DNA of 64,000 nt from Cordylochernes scorpioides (Eukaryota > Arthropoda > Arachnida > Pseudoscorpiones > Chernetidae), in assembly GCA_030710605.1 (NCBI GenBank), contig CP092868.1, forward strand, positions 28,530,011 through 28,594,010, read 5' to 3'. The position numbers and the translations under genes were made by a program. Below the pieces are notes generated by a model that did not search any database, had not been told where the DNA came from, and worked only from the letters and a program-made list of their open reading frames with translations. This document shows, in pieces, positions 40,400-53,039 of the stretch; positions within the stretch are counted from its first letter, which is position 1; every line of letters begins with the position of its first letter.

Positions 40400-41780
40400 G
40401 GTATTCAAGAATGGATAACGAGAAATTAAAAAGAGATTATCAAAGATTTAAATAATGCCAACAAAGAACACGGAGAAAGATCAGCAAAGATTATATGCAG
40501 GTTTAAAAAAAGATGACCACCAAATACCTAGTGAATACCGACAAAAACCAAACGAGAAGAGAAATAGAGAAATTTTAAAAGACCACAACAAATATATATA
40601 GAGGATATCTACAAAGAAAACATAGACCAACAAAGAAAGAGTGGGTACCAACAGAGACTTAGGGGGAAAATAAAAAAAAACTTTTGAACAATAGAATGAT
40701 TTTTAAAGCTAACAAGGCATGAAAAATTCAACAAAAAGCGCTATGTATATCAAACGAAGACTCAAAAAAACATAACAAAGAGCTTTGGAAGATCTATAAA
40801 CACTTAGAAAATATCTTACAGAAATATAAAGAACTAAAAAAGCCAACAAATACTTTAGAGAAATCAATAATAACTAAGGAAAGCCAACAAGCAGACTTGA
40901 AAACATTCAAGAAACTGGTAAGGAAAGGCAAATAACTATGGAGCGTCAACAAAAACTTGGGTAAGATAGATAAAATCCTAAGTTTCAATAAAGATCTAAA
41001 TAAAGCCAACAAATAGCTAAAGAAGTTCAATGAAGACTTAAAGTGATTCAACAAATACCTAAAAAAGTTGAATAAAGACAAAGCCAAACAAATACTTAAA
41101 GAAGCTCAATAAAGACTTAAAGCCAATCAAATTCTCAAATAAGTTCGAAAAAGACATAAAGTGATTCAAAAAAGACTTAAAGTGATTCAACAAATACTTA
41201 AAGTGATTCAACAAGCACTTAAAGAAGTTCAATGAGGACTAGAAGCCAACAAATACTTAAAGAAGTTCAAAAAAGACACAAAATGATTCAACAAATACTT
41301 AAAGAAGTTCAATAAAGACTTAAAGTGATTCAACAAATACTTAAAGTGATTCAACAAGCACTTAAAAAGTTCAATGAGAACTTGAAGCCAACAAATACTT
41401 AAAGAAGTTCAATAAAGATACAAAATGATTCAACAAATACTTAAAGTGATTCAACAAGCACTTAAAGAAGTTCAATGAGAACTTGAAGCCAACAAATAAC
41501 TAAAGAAGTTCAATAAAGACACAAAATGATTCAACAAATACTTAAAGTGATTCAACAAGCACTTAAAGAAGTTCAATGAGAACTTGAAGCCAACAAATAA
41601 CTAAAGAAGTTCAATAAAGAGTTAAAGTGATTTATAAATATTTAAAGAAGTTCAATAAAGAGTTAAAGAGATTCAACAAATACTTAAAGACTTAAAAACA
41701 ACAAAAACTAGAGAAGATCAATAAAGACTTAAAGCCAAACAAAATATTGAAGAAGTTTAACAAAGAATTTAAAGAAAGAA
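40400..41780. repeat. A-rich minisatellite beside the tail exon, copy 2
   Basis: It is built of the same core units as 3480-4880 but arranged in higher-order blocks of about 105 bp between 41210 and 41620 ('gattcaacaagcacttaaa' recurring). Minus-strand Leu/Asn/Phe-rich frames are by-products. Confidence 0.9.
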
Positions 41781-41805
41781 GTTGAACAAAGGACGATGTA
41801 CTCGC

Positions 41806-41901
41806 CTGATTTAAAAGTGGTCTGAGACTGCAAGGTCGGGGTGGGAAGGTGGTTCCTACACAGGAGACAGAAGGCCCGCTTGAACTCCCTCCGGAACTTC
41901 C
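41806..41901 (-). CDS. Peptide GPCR, cytoplasmic-tail exon (copy 2)
   Basis: Counterpart of 4895-4990, with acceptor ttgatttcag at 41911-41902. It encodes the same tail (GKFRREFKRAF...), with four synonymous changes in Thr, Leu, His and Arg codons. The same possible GC donor (CAG|GCGAGT) lies at 41806/41805. Past it the frame enters the minisatellite and stops after about 20 unrelated residues, unlike copy 1. That supports the coding part ending near here. Confidence 0.8.
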
Positions 41902-42118
41902 CTGAAATCAACATTACATTATTTACATATTTACAAAGGTTCTGAATGCTCATATTACACGAAAACTGCCCTTACACACATGCTCACATTTCCCCTATGT
42001 TGATTCAGTATAATGTATATTTGATCTTCTTGAAATTATAAGTAATTTTCTGAATGGATGAAAGACATGTAGCAGTTGCTTTATCTCTTTCTCTGCACCA
42101 AAAATCAAATATCTATTA

Positions 42119-42277
42119 CAGTAAAACCTCCCTGTAAATTATACATAATTGCAGAGACAAAGTGTCCTTTAGGGAGAGGTGTTCTCTTACCGGAGAGTTG
42201 CTAAATAGTAAAAATGGTAATTTTGCAAATGAAAACTGTCCTTTGTAGAGAGGTATCCTTTCATGGAGGTTCTACTG
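42119..42277. mobile_element. pogo/Tigger-like MITE, copy 2
   Basis: Counterpart of 5203-5361, with the same termini and TA on both sides. It was present before the two copies diverged. Confidence 0.8.
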
Positions 42278-43227
42278 TATTTAGATTATATTAATATTTA
42301 GGTGAGAGACACCTGAATGACAACACCCTGGCCATCCTGACGTCTACCAAGACATAAGTATTATCTCAACATTGAACTGAGAGATCCTGTCCTTGTCTGG
42401 AGAAGGACAAGATGGAGGAGCCTCCTTTCCTGAGAACATCTTTTTATATTTTTATTACCAAATTGTAAATAATATCATTTATCTTTGTTTTATTTAATTT
42501 TTGTAACAATTAACTAATTATAAGGCGATAACACGCCATCTATATATAATAATTAATACTATTAAAGTACAAAATTTTATTTTTAAATATAAAACAAACT
42601 TCTACTATCCTTACTGCGATGAAAAAATATTGAGAGGGCTTGGCTCAGTGATGAACCCTTCCAGCGTTTTTGCCAATTTACTAATAAAAGGTCATCAATT
42701 GATCAGTATCACACGACCATGAGATTTATTTTTCTTAATTGATCCACCTTATCCAAGTACAAATTTACTTTTGTACTATTTATAAAATTGACTGTCAATA
42801 AAATATTTTGAATTATATGATATTTAGAGAATTTTTACAAAATTATGGTGAAGTAAATCATATTCAAAATGAAATAAAATAAATTGAAATCAATAGTCAT
42901 AAAAATTCAAATAAGTGAACTTTCAAATTAATAGAGATTTCGTTTTTAATAACAAAAATCAATTTAAAAACTTTTTTTTCTATCTGAGATTTATTTGATT
43001 GCTGAGCAATTTAAGATTTTAAGGGAGAAAAGATCCATTTCCTAATTTTCTTCTTATATTTCCCACTGTTTCTGTTTTTAGACAATTACTATTATTTTAT
43101 TTCAACACACAAAACGCGATATCCCGGCTATGGATAATTGCGTTGATTTACATTTTTTTAAACAGAAACAGTAATATTATACAAGCAAAAGTAATCAAAA
43201 ATAAAAAGAGAAACAATAATAATATAT

Positions 43228-43439
43228 TTATTATTAGGCACCACGGCGAAATTAAGCATTCAAAACTCCATAGTTCAAAATGTATTGTTTTATTTACTAC
43301 CTAAAAAGCATATAAACTACAGAAAATATTTATATATATAATACTATAGAGTCAAGTTTTTATATAAAATGGCAGAATCAGATTGGGATACTGTAACCTA
43401 TTTGAGGAAAAAGCCACCAAAGGCAGGGCAGCTTCGAAT
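43228..43439 (+). pseudogene. Inserted 5' fragment of an MBF1/EDF1 gene, copy 2 only
   Basis: ATG at 43369 opens MAESDWDTVTYLRKKPPKAG followed by QLR, closely matching the conserved N-terminus of multiprotein bridging factor 1 (EDF1), a transcriptional coactivator. The match stops at 43437. About 140 bp of 5' flank or UTR precedes it. The 13-bp sequence aataataatatat flanks the insert (43215-43227, 43440-43452), and copy 1 has the empty site near 6765. The fragment lacks the rest of MBF1 (including its helix-turn-helix domain) and any polyA tail. Confidence 0.8.
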
Positions 43440-44097
43440 AATAATAATATATATTAGGAACGTGAACCTTTCAGGTTAGAAAGATAATCATAAATATATC
43501 TACAAAAATATTTAAATCTATGATAATTCTCGCTGCTATTTACAAATTGATATAGATCTACAACATTGTTTATTGTCTGTTGTGTAGCGTAGACAATTAC
43601 TATTAGAAAATAAAACTACTTTTTCTATATATAAAATTAATATATAGAACGCGGCTGATTCTACACTAGCCTGTTCAGTGATTCGCTAACCTTGACGTAT
43701 GTACAAAGGAACGTGTGACCATTGGACATGTGTCGGACCTGGAGGCTGTTGTTGGGTGCTGCGCTGCCTGGAGTATAGGAGCTCCATCTATTATTTCTTC
43801 CTGTGGTGAATCTATATAAGACCGGTGTTCTTAATAAAGCTTTGTGTGTGTATATAAATTCAATATTTATTATTCGCGTGTTATATATACTTCTTTTTTG
43901 TGTTTTTCGGATACTTATATAAAATATTTCCTTTTACCTGAGATTTATATAGAATTAAATTAAAGTACACAGAGTGAAAAACTCTCACTAAAAACTTTCT
44001 TAAGGAAAATTCTCTCTATTGACACTCTACATGAGGTAAACCTCATTATGAAGAAAAATTTTATAAGAAAAAAAGCTTTCTTATATATTTATAAATA

Positions 44098-44550
44098 CAG
44101 TAGAACCTCCATGTGAAGGAGATCTAATTGCAGAGCCAAAGTGTCCTTTAGGGAGAGGTATCCTCTTACAGGAAAGTTACTAAATATTGAAATAATCAAT
44201 TTCAACATTTTACTCTTCTTTTATATTTGACCAATTGACCACTGTGTATATATTTAATAATGATTGTGGCTTGTTCAAAATGAAAAAGGGAGACAGTGAG
44301 TGAGTTAACAAAAGTTAGGTTAGGTTAGTAAGTTTGTTAATTGTTTGTTATTTTAAAGTAAGCTGCTTTAAGTTTATGTAAATTTGAACATAACTAATTA
44401 AAGTTTTTCTTTCTTCAGAAATAAATTTGCCGGCCATCTCCTTTTTTTTGCCCAACACTAAATTGTAAAAATGATAATTTTGCAAATTAAGATTATCCTT
44501 TATAGAGAGATGTCCGCTAGCGGGGTGTCCGTTAATGGGAGGTTCTATTG
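44098..44550. mobile_element. MITE with nested solo LTR, copy 2
   Basis: Counterpart of 7408-7875. The inner LTR (about 44185-44457) keeps the CTAAA duplication, but its first bases have drifted from TGTTGG. Confidence 0.8.
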
Positions 44551-45837
44551 TTTATGTATTTCTACTATCCTCAAATCTAATGTCTATAATTCAATCAAAA
44601 TAACCTTTTAAAAGATTTTAGCATCAGTATCAGTATAGAACCCCTGAACACCTTCTGATAAACACTCCATTAATTTCTGATCTAAGGGAAGAAAACCAAC
44701 TTTACCTGAAAAATATAAAACAAGTTGTTTAACAATAAAGACCAATACATTAAGTTTAATAGATTCTGCAGGATGTATATTTTAAGGCGAAAGTGTTGAC
44801 TGTACATATTTCAAACTACTATTTCTAATTACCATATGTAAAATTTGACATCGAACGTGTAATATTCACGCTTCCCAAGGTTCAATTGTGTTAATTGTAT
44901 ATAATTTCAGATATACACGCAATTATCCTAATTGTGGATATGGCGCGTCTCTCCCAACTGTTAAATAAAAATAAGTATAAAAGGAAAATAACCAAATATC
45001 ATATTACAGCGGTATGGTAGATTGAAATGACATATTTCTCTGTAGTTTATTAAAACTAATGCTTGAGTATATTTTTGAAGCAGTTTTTTAAATGCTAGAG
45101 ATGCCTTTTATTCAAATAAAAATATCTTCCTGATAAAAAAAGTTCAATATATCAAAAATATGTGAACAATATTTACACAGAAATTATTTGAAAGAGGAAA
45201 AATAAAAATCAGGTAAAAGGTTTCTTTTAATTTAAAATTTACAAGCTTTCGAGCAAATATACTGTTCTTCAACGGGCTGATATTCTATGTACAAAAAAGA
45301 TATTGTACATAGAGTATTAGCCTGTTGAATAAAAGTATATTTTGCTCGAAAACTTTCAAATTCAAAATAAAAATAAATTTTTTACCTTATTTTTATTTTC
45401 CCTCTTTCAAATATCAAAAATAAATTATTTTAAATATAATAAATATATTTTAATTGATGCATCATAATAAAATCGTTCTAATGAAATATCCAATTTGATG
45501 TTTGTGAAGAAGCGTTTGCTCGAAGCATATTATATATTTAAAATTGTCTATAATTCTGCTGTCCTTAAAGCTTATGTCCTTAGTTCATTAGTTCATCTAA
45601 AATACCCATTCCAAGAGTCTATCATCAGTATCACTATAAAAGGAAGTTCCAAAAATGCAATATAACAGCGGTATGGTAGATTAAACTGGCGAAACCTATA
45701 GGAGGGTTCACAACTGATAGGCCAGGCCCTCCCATTAATTTTTACATTACAGTAAGGGTAGTAGAAATTTATAATACAATATAATGCGGCTTATATTATA
45801 AATTACCTTATATTATATTTACGAACGGAAAAATATG

Positions 45838-45911
45838 TTCAGGGTAGCCTAGTGGACATGGCATCTGCCCAGTAAGCGGAACACTGTGGGTTCGATTCCC
45901 ATCTCTGGACA
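45838..45911 (+). repeat. tRNA-like SINE head, copy 2
   Basis: Counterpart of 9215-9290 with the same A and B boxes and flanking inverted repeat (cgaacggaaaaat / atttttccgttcg). Confidence 0.7.
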
Positions 45912-47124
45912 CTTTTATTTTTCCGTTCGTCATTACTCTTCATAATTCATCCTTTCATACCTCATCCAAAAGGTTAGAAAGGGTCGATATTTCACCTTAA
46001 AATAAAATTTTAATTTGTCGTTGAAAAGAAACTCATGCGGTGAAACTTCAAGTGTCGTTTTACAATTACATGCCGCAGTGTATTATATTGTATTTATTTT
46101 ATTATTGAATATATATATATATTATATAATCTAAAATACAAATATTTTATTTTTTTTTAAAACATATATTTTATTTTTTCATTCATTGACTGTTCTGCAT
46201 TTTTGACCATATATTCAAAACATACCATTTTTTTAATTATTATTTTTTGTTGTAAATATGTATATTTAACCCTACCTATCTTTTATTCACGATTATAGAA
46301 TTCATTATATAAATTCTATATTCCTGTGATATAAATAATTTTATGTATATTTTTACTTCAAGAGATTCAAAATAAAAATCTGCTTGAAAGGAAAATAATT
46401 ATCTTTACTTTTCCACGACTGCACCTCTTTTCAACAATCAAACACACAAAAAATTTCTAATCTATAATATATATATATTTATAATCATCGATAAATATAT
46501 ACGCATATAAAATCTATATATCTCAGGTTACCCCATTTTATTATATCTATACAATTCATAACACAATGGCTGTTTAAAGGTATCACAGATCAAATGAAAA
46601 AAAAGTAAAAATTTTACATCTACATTTTACCGTCCAATATATATTGAGAAGAAAAAAATCATGGGGTTAGATTATATATTGTGTTGTATTTCTTATTTGT
46701 GAAAGAAAAATCCATTTGCAAACCTTTTCACAAAATTCTAAATAAATCTAAGAAATATTCATATATATAAAAAGAAAATATCTTTTTGCATTCTTTATTT
46801 GTAGTGATGTATCAATTTTATTTACTTTTTTTCTGATATTCTATAGAATCTACTGTAGCTAAATTCTTTTTTTAAGTTTAAAGAAGAAAATAAATATATT
46901 TTGGAATAATAAATTTTAGAAAATATATTATCAATACGAGAAATATATAATATATTGAATATATATATAATTCTTCTGCTTTTATTTCTGTATTTTATAT
47001 GTTTTGTTGGAAATGTTGATATTGCTGGAGAGCCGTCGGCGATCTTCTATCAAGCTCTGCAGCGATGTCTGAGGCGCCATATACATTTTCATTGTATATA
47101 CATAGTTGGATATTTTTTATTTAT

Positions 47125-47465
47125 TTTTATTATTATGTGGGGATGGTTGCGTGCGTTTTGATGTGGTTTGTGGAAAGGCCGCTGATAAAATTATAATCAT
47201 TTTTTATGATTTAAATTAATTTATTTAAAGCCAGAAATGTAAAGAAAGGCAGTAACGGCCGAAATGACGGCCGTTGGAAGCAAGCCTTGTTGTTTACGAC
47301 GCGAGTGGTCAGAAAGTCCTGGATGATGCCCGTGCATGCGTAGTGACGTGTTCTCCCAGCTTGCGCTTGCCTAGGCATAGTGAGGCCGCCACACTACTGC
47401 CCGTATGTGTAGTGAAGCTTTGTCTCAGTTTGCGCTCGCTGAAGCAAAGTGTGGTCGCCACAATT
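47125..47465. repeat. hAT-type MITE fragment, copy 2
   Basis: Counterpart of 10560-10895, with the same GC-rich blocks. Confidence 0.6.
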
Positions 47466-47779
47466 CTATAAAATAATCCCTTTCATCAATATTAAGTAAA
47501 ATTAATCATGTCTACAGGGAAAAGTATCTTTTCAAAACATTTTTATTCTCTAGCTTTCGGGCACGGACGCCCTTCTACAGGACTTGGTATAATAATGTCC
47601 TGTATCTCTGAATCAGGAGCACTTACAGGGTACTATCAGCCGGGCCAGCTGAACCCAGGTTTTTTTTAGCGAGTTTGTTACTGCTCCCTCCTCCTTTTTC
47701 ATACGAGCTAGGTACCGGTAAATTCAGAGTTTTTATAATTGTTGCTTATAAAATAATTGTAGTATGAAGATGGTATTAC

Positions 47780-47892
47780 CACTCATGCAGTTGTAGATAA
47801 TAGGGTTAAGAGCAGAGTTGGCATAACACAGCCAATGGGAGACCAGGGAAGCTACTGTAGTGGCGTGGGTTTGAGGCAGTCCTATAGTGTAT
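47780..47892 (-). CDS. Peptide GPCR, TM7 exon (copy 2)
   Basis: Counterpart of 11205-11317, with identical protein, including SHWLCYANSALNPIIYN. The splice acceptor and gtaata donor are conserved. The differences are two silent third-position changes (Ile ATC/ATT, His CAT/CAC). Confidence 0.9.
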
Positions 47893-48289
47893 CTACACAA
47901 CAAACAACATTAGTGTAGATTCATGTAGACACATATCCATATATTTGAAAATATTTGTTGATTGGAAGTTGATTCAGATAAAAAACACAGATACATCAAA
48001 CAATGGTTTAACTCCCAACGTTTTAGTGAATTCCTGACATTCTCTTCAGGGGAATTAAAATGAAACGTCTGGAGTTAAAATAAACAATTGGTTTATTTTC
48101 TATTTATATACCATTAATTATAATTCTATTTATACTATTTCAAAGCAATATACAAATTGCAATTAATACTGTTGCTATCTTTCATTGATATGTTCAAATT
48201 TCTAAAAATAGTCTCTCGTGTGTTTATAAATAAATGCATATATGTATTAAATATGCAGCAATCCATAATAATAATATATATAAATATAT

Positions 48290-48725
48290 GGAAGCAATGG
48301 TCGCCTCTCCCGTCAAAATAAACGTCAGAATCTGACGCCATCTATTGACCGTCGCCGCAACTAGCGGCATCGAGTCGGTGACAAAGCCACAACACCAACT
48401 TTGGCAAACTGATAAGCGTCCACCTAGAGACCATGGTTTCGGGCTAATGGCCCTCGTCAGTCTAGGGCGGACCTTATTCCATGAGATCCACACGGGATCT
48501 AATGGAATCCTCACAATCTACCAAAGAGGTGTTTTGCTGGCAATGTGGCTGGGCCAAATCTATTGGCAAAACATAGATGGAAAATTTGCCGGGAGGAAAT
48601 TAATCCATGGAATGCCGCTAGTTGCGGCGACGGTCATTAGATGGCGTCAGATTCTGACGTTTATTTTGACGGGAGAGGCGACCATTGCTTCCATGGATTA
48701 ATTTCCTCCCGGCAAATTTACCATC
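48290..48725. mobile_element. Foldback element of the 25017 family, copy 2 only
   Basis: It carries 'gcaatggtcgcctctcccgt' and its inverse at the ends and 'tggctgggccaaatctat' in the middle. It occupies the AT-rich site where copy 1 holds a different foldback (11857-12062). Confidence 0.85.
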
Positions 48726-49260
48726 TATTAATATATATATATTGAATTATAAAGGCATATATTTAAATCAAAATATTATTTATTTTACCATTATTTAAGT
48801 TGGCTTAACACCAACCTTTTTCAAGTTTTCAACCTTGTGTACAGTCAACTGAAATATTGGTAAAATAAATGCTATTTTGATCCAATACATACCTTTTTAT
48901 TTAAAGATTTAATTATGGATTACTCTGATTTCAAATAATATATATATATTTATATTAAAAAATAATAATAAATAAAAAAGGTTAGGTGTTGGTACTAAAA
49001 TCAAAATATCCTGACCACAAGCAAATGAGCTTTTTATATGTAGATATATAGGTATAATCCCAACTTTTGCCAAAATGATTATTGCATAAAAATAAATTAT
49101 TACTATTTAATAAATAAAAAAGATACCTAAATATATTTTCTCACTTAATAGTTATTTACCAATAAAGAGATATATCTACTCACAAATAATAGAAGAATAA
49201 AAAGATAATAAAAAAAAGGAAGTCACTGAGAAAGGAAATTTATGGAAACTATATTGATAT

Positions 49261-49407
49261 ATGGACAAATACAGTAGGGAGATTGTAGCAGATGTTACCA
49301 TCACCAACAAACAATTCGACTTCCAAATCTCACAATACTGGGGTGACCACCCAATATATCAAGATACCTTCAGAACAGCTGCCAATTACGTCTCACCACT
49401 TTATTAA
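49261..49407 (+). CDS. Short unknown reading frame (48 aa), copy 2
   Basis: Identical to 12503-12649, including the overlapping TAA/AATAAA. The same reservations apply. Confidence 0.3.
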   Translation: MDKYSREIVADVTITNKQFDFQISQYWGDHPIYQDTFRTAANYVSPLY

Positions 49408-49599
49408 ATAAAGATGTTATTAGGGTTGTGTTGCTAGACTTAATGTGGGGGCGTTGTGATTGGATAGAATATATCGTCTGATACACACGTAGATAGCAGA
49501 CGAAAATAGAAAAACTTTCTAAAATAGAACAATCATATTTAAAATCTTTTTTTATAATAAAAAATGCTTATTTTTTGTAACAAATTAATTTACTAAGAA

Positions 49600-50005
49600 A
49601 AAAGCATCTCCTTATCGTGCAACTGAAAGTTGCTGATGGCTTGCGCCATCTATCGGAATAAATTTCAACTATTCTCGTTGATTTTTAATTATTCCAGAAT
49701 TGGCCAAATACCCATTCTTGATTAATCAATTGAATTGCTTTTGGCTTTAACTACCCGTTTCATGATTTTTCAGGATGCCTTAATGACCATTTTTTTGATC
49801 GTTGAGGTAGAGCTTGCACCACGCTGATGAGGGCCAACAGCCCGAAACGCATCGGTGGTTAGCTTTTCTTGATTAATCAAGAATGGGTATTTGGCCAATT
49901 CTGGAATAATTAAAAAATCAACGAGAATAGTTGATATTTATTCCGATAGATGGCGCAAGCCATCAGCAACTTTCAGTTGCACGATAAGGAGATGCTTTTT
50001 TCTTA
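49600..50005. mobile_element. Long foldback element, copy 2
   Basis: Counterpart of 12839-13250, with arms of about 150 bp in inverted orientation and the hammerhead-like motif in the loop. Confidence 0.8.
49819..49858 (+). ncRNA. Hammerhead ribozyme-like motif with intact CUGAUGA...GAAAC core
   Basis: CCACG, CUGAUGA, GGGC-caaca-GCCC, GAAAC, GC, AUC, then GGUGG. All conserved core bases are present. Stem I has one G-G mismatch next to the cleavage site, where copy 1 has a C-G pair. It sits in the loop of a long inverted repeat (49600-50005). Minimal stem III hammerheads usually act as dimers, so monomer activity is doubtful. Confidence 0.65.
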
Positions 50006-50246
50006 ATTTATGCACCTTATCCCACTACAATATTACAATTGTACTATTTTTTCAAATTAATTTACTGTTGTCATATATTTGTTTAAATGGCGCATATTTG
50101 TTCAAAGTTTTGAGAAATTATGTAACTATGATAGAGAATATATAAAAGGAAGTCTTTTTTGGCCAAGAGGGTCGTGCAATAAATGAGATTTTTAATTGTT
50201 TCTAAGCGTGATTCTACAACTGTCAATGTGTTTCTTTTCAATAATA

Positions 50247-50481
50247 CAGTAGACTCTCCTATAATGCGAGTTTTTACAACGCGATTTCGTACAACGCGAT
50301 AAAAAAATTGCGACAAATTTATTTATACAACTCGAATTTTCGTATAACGCGTTATAAAATAAAACAATTTACCCTAACAACATTCGCGTTATACAAGTTT
50401 TATTTCGTAACAACGCGAATTCCTATAACGCGATTTCATACAACACGGAACACATTAATCGCGTTATAGGAAAGTTTACTG
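50247..50481. mobile_element. pogo-like MITE, copy 2
   Basis: Counterpart of 14158-14395 with the same ends and TA flanks. Confidence 0.88.
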
Positions 50482-51682
50482 TATCATCAAATATTATTTC
50501 TACAAACCTTACTGGAATGATATACGTTATTGAATGAGAGGGCTTGGGTCATCAGAAGGGAACTGAGAGGATTCATTACTGATGAGTCAAGCCCTCCCAT
50601 TCAATAACTTATATCATTGCAGTAAGGTCTGTAGAGATAATATTTGATGATATTATTGGAAAGAAACACATTGCCAGTAAATTTATTTGTTACAAATTTG
50701 ATCTATAGCTGGCAATTGATTTTTTATTAAAAAGGCCTATATTAGATTGAATAAAAGATTTATTTGCTAATATTTCGGTTGGCTGAGTATCAACCTTTGT
50801 TAAGGCAGTACAACGTATTTTTTTATTCTGTATACAACATAAATAAAAATACTAAAAATACGTTATAATGCATTGACAATGGTTGGCGTTTAGCTAACCG
50901 AAATATTTGCAAATAAATATTTTTATTCAATCCACTATATGAGTTTTGATTTAATGATTGAATTTGATATAAATTTAAATTAATATTATATATATTTATG
51001 TATATGCGCTTATTAGAATTCTATTTCAAGAATATTATAATTTCCTTTGTGTATAAATGTATAGATTTGAAAATAATGCAATCCACAAATAAATCTTTAT
51101 TTGAAAAGGCATATTTTGGATCAAAATATCATATATTTTACCAAATTTCAGTTGGCTGAACATATACATATATTAAACAATTTCTACTGCCCTTACTGCA
51201 GTAAGGGCAGTAGAAATTGTTTAATATCAAAAAGAATCTTACGCCTTTAAAATAGTTTTGAATTTTGATAACAGATGGCGCGCTAGTGCATCATGTACAT
51301 ATATGTATAGATTTGAAAATAGAGCAATCCATAAATAAATCTTGAATTAAAAAGGCATATTTTGGATCAAAATATCATTTATTTTACCAATATTTCAGTT
51401 GGCTGAACGCCAACCTTTATCAAGGTATTATAAAAAGGTATTATATATGAATTTTTAAATATGTTTAGATATGTAAATATATCTTTTTTTGGATCACTTT
51501 CTCTTGTTTTTATTTTTTATTAGGCGCCAGGGTCCTTAGCTGTACATCGCGCTTTGTTGTTATAGTTGAATAAAGTTAAATGTACATGCTAAAAGGTACA
51601 ACCTCTTTAAGTTTTGTCCTTGAGTAAGATCAATTAAGAAACGACAAGAGTGTGATGAGGGAGTTATGCAAAAAGAAGTTAC

Positions 51683-51842
51683 CTGAGCGCATTGATGAGA
51701 TGTACCGGCATGTAGCAAAGAGCGAAGAGCACCACGACAGCTATTAACATCTTGGCAGCCTTGCGTCTTGCACGGATCTGGGACTCTGCTGAGTTGTGGG
51801 ACACCACGCAGAGCTTGGTGGTCCCGTTTGACTTGGTAGGGA
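51683..51842 (-). CDS. Peptide GPCR, third intracellular loop and TM6 exon (copy 2)
   Basis: Counterpart of 15593-15752, with identical protein, conserved acceptor and gtaact donor, and one silent Arg difference (CGT/CGC). Its TM3-TM5 partner is not in the window, because copy 2 runs off the end at 64000. Confidence 0.9.
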
Positions 51843-51954
51843 CTGGAAAACACAATATATTTTAGTTCGGTATCTTGAAGACCATTCGTGGTACATTGAT
51901 ATGGAATAAACACTAGTCATTGCCTAACACAATTGTCTATAAACACCGCAGTTA

Positions 51955-52002
51955 TGTGGGAGACCACTTAGAACTTGGTAGTCCCATTGGACTTGGTAGG
52001 GA
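51955..52002 (-). pseudogene. Decayed partial TM6 exon, copy 2
   Basis: Counterpart of 15865-15912, with the same stop. The other two fragments in this copy are at 53898-53945 and 54223-54268. Confidence 0.7.
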
Positions 52003-52099
52003 CTGGAGAACACAATATATTATAGTCTTGTACCTTGAAGACCATCCGTAGTTCATATATATGTTATATAACATCAGTCACACAACACACACACACAAA

Positions 52100-52815
52100 A
52101 GCCTTTATTAAGACACACTGGTCTTATAGAGGATTCTCCCCGAGATTACAAGAGAGATAGGCCTGTGAAAGTGGGGAATATACAGAAGAAGAAATAGAAA
52201 GATTATGTAAGTATGATATATACATACATATAAAGCTATACAACCAGTTTAACCGCATAAGCTTCTTTTTATTTAAGAAAAATCATTTTTAATTTCAAAG
52301 AGAAATAATTTAATATTTCTAACTTTTGGATGACGTATGAAAAGGTTGAATATATGAAGAGTGATGGTCTATATATGAATGGATGACGTATGGAGGGTGA
52401 AAAATATGAAGAGTAATGGCGAACGGAAAAATAAAAGTGTCCAGGAGCGGGAATCGAACCCACAACCTTCTGCTTACCGGGCAGGTGCCATGTCCACTAG
52501 GCTATCCTGGACGATATTTCTCCGTTCGTATTCCCGATTCCCGCTCCTGGACACTTTTATTTTTCCGTTCGCCATTACTCTTCATATTTTTCACCCTCCA
52601 TACGTCATCCATTCATATATAGACCATCACTCTTCATATATTCAACCTTTTCATACGTCATCCAAAAGTTAGAAATATTAAATTATTTCTCTTTGAAATT
52701 GAAAATGATTTTTCATAAATAAAAAGAAACTTATGCGGTTAAACTGGTTGTATAGCTTTATAATTATACGCCGCAGTCATTTATAAGTATACATACATAT
52801 ATACAACATAACAAC
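52100..52815. mobile_element. Inserted foldback cassette with a tRNA-like core, copy 2 only
   Basis: Arms of about 190 bp (about 52262-52455 and 52541-52735) are inverses, including 'gatgacgtatggagggtgaa' and 'gcgaacggaaaaataaaagt'. The core is the tRNA-like sequence at 52439-52512. Copy 1 continues directly from 'cacacaaaagc' to 'ccccattaagaccc' (about 16005-16015). Confidence 0.75.
52439..52512 (-). tRNA. tRNA-like pseudogene, complete acceptor stem
   Basis: 74 nt. The acceptor strands GTCCAGG and CCTGGAC pair perfectly; box A is TAGCCTAGTGG, the anticodon stem CTGC/GCAG has loop CCGGTAA, and the T arm is GTGGGTTCGATTCCCGC. The implied anticodon GGT with C instead of U at position 33 is abnormal. 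With its repeat context this is a SINE-type tRNA relic, not a decoding tRNA. Confidence 0.6.
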
Positions 52816-53039
52816 AAAAGCCCCCATTAAGACCCAAAGTCTTACAAAAGACTCGACTGCAGGATCCAAGAAGCAAAGTAAGAAAGAGATAAAGTAGTGA
52901 ACAACAACAACAAAAATATATATATACACATATATACATATTCACTCAATTCAAAGTAACGGTAACGATGCCTTTTTATTCACTGCCTTGTAAAACCCAC
53001 ATAGATCCAGTGAAAACTTTCTATCTGTTATGTAGTTTG

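Noticed and set aside
51560..51913. 117-codon minus-strand frame over the TM6 exon
   Set aside because: It is the wrong reading frame; the true frame gives TM6 and has matching splice phases.
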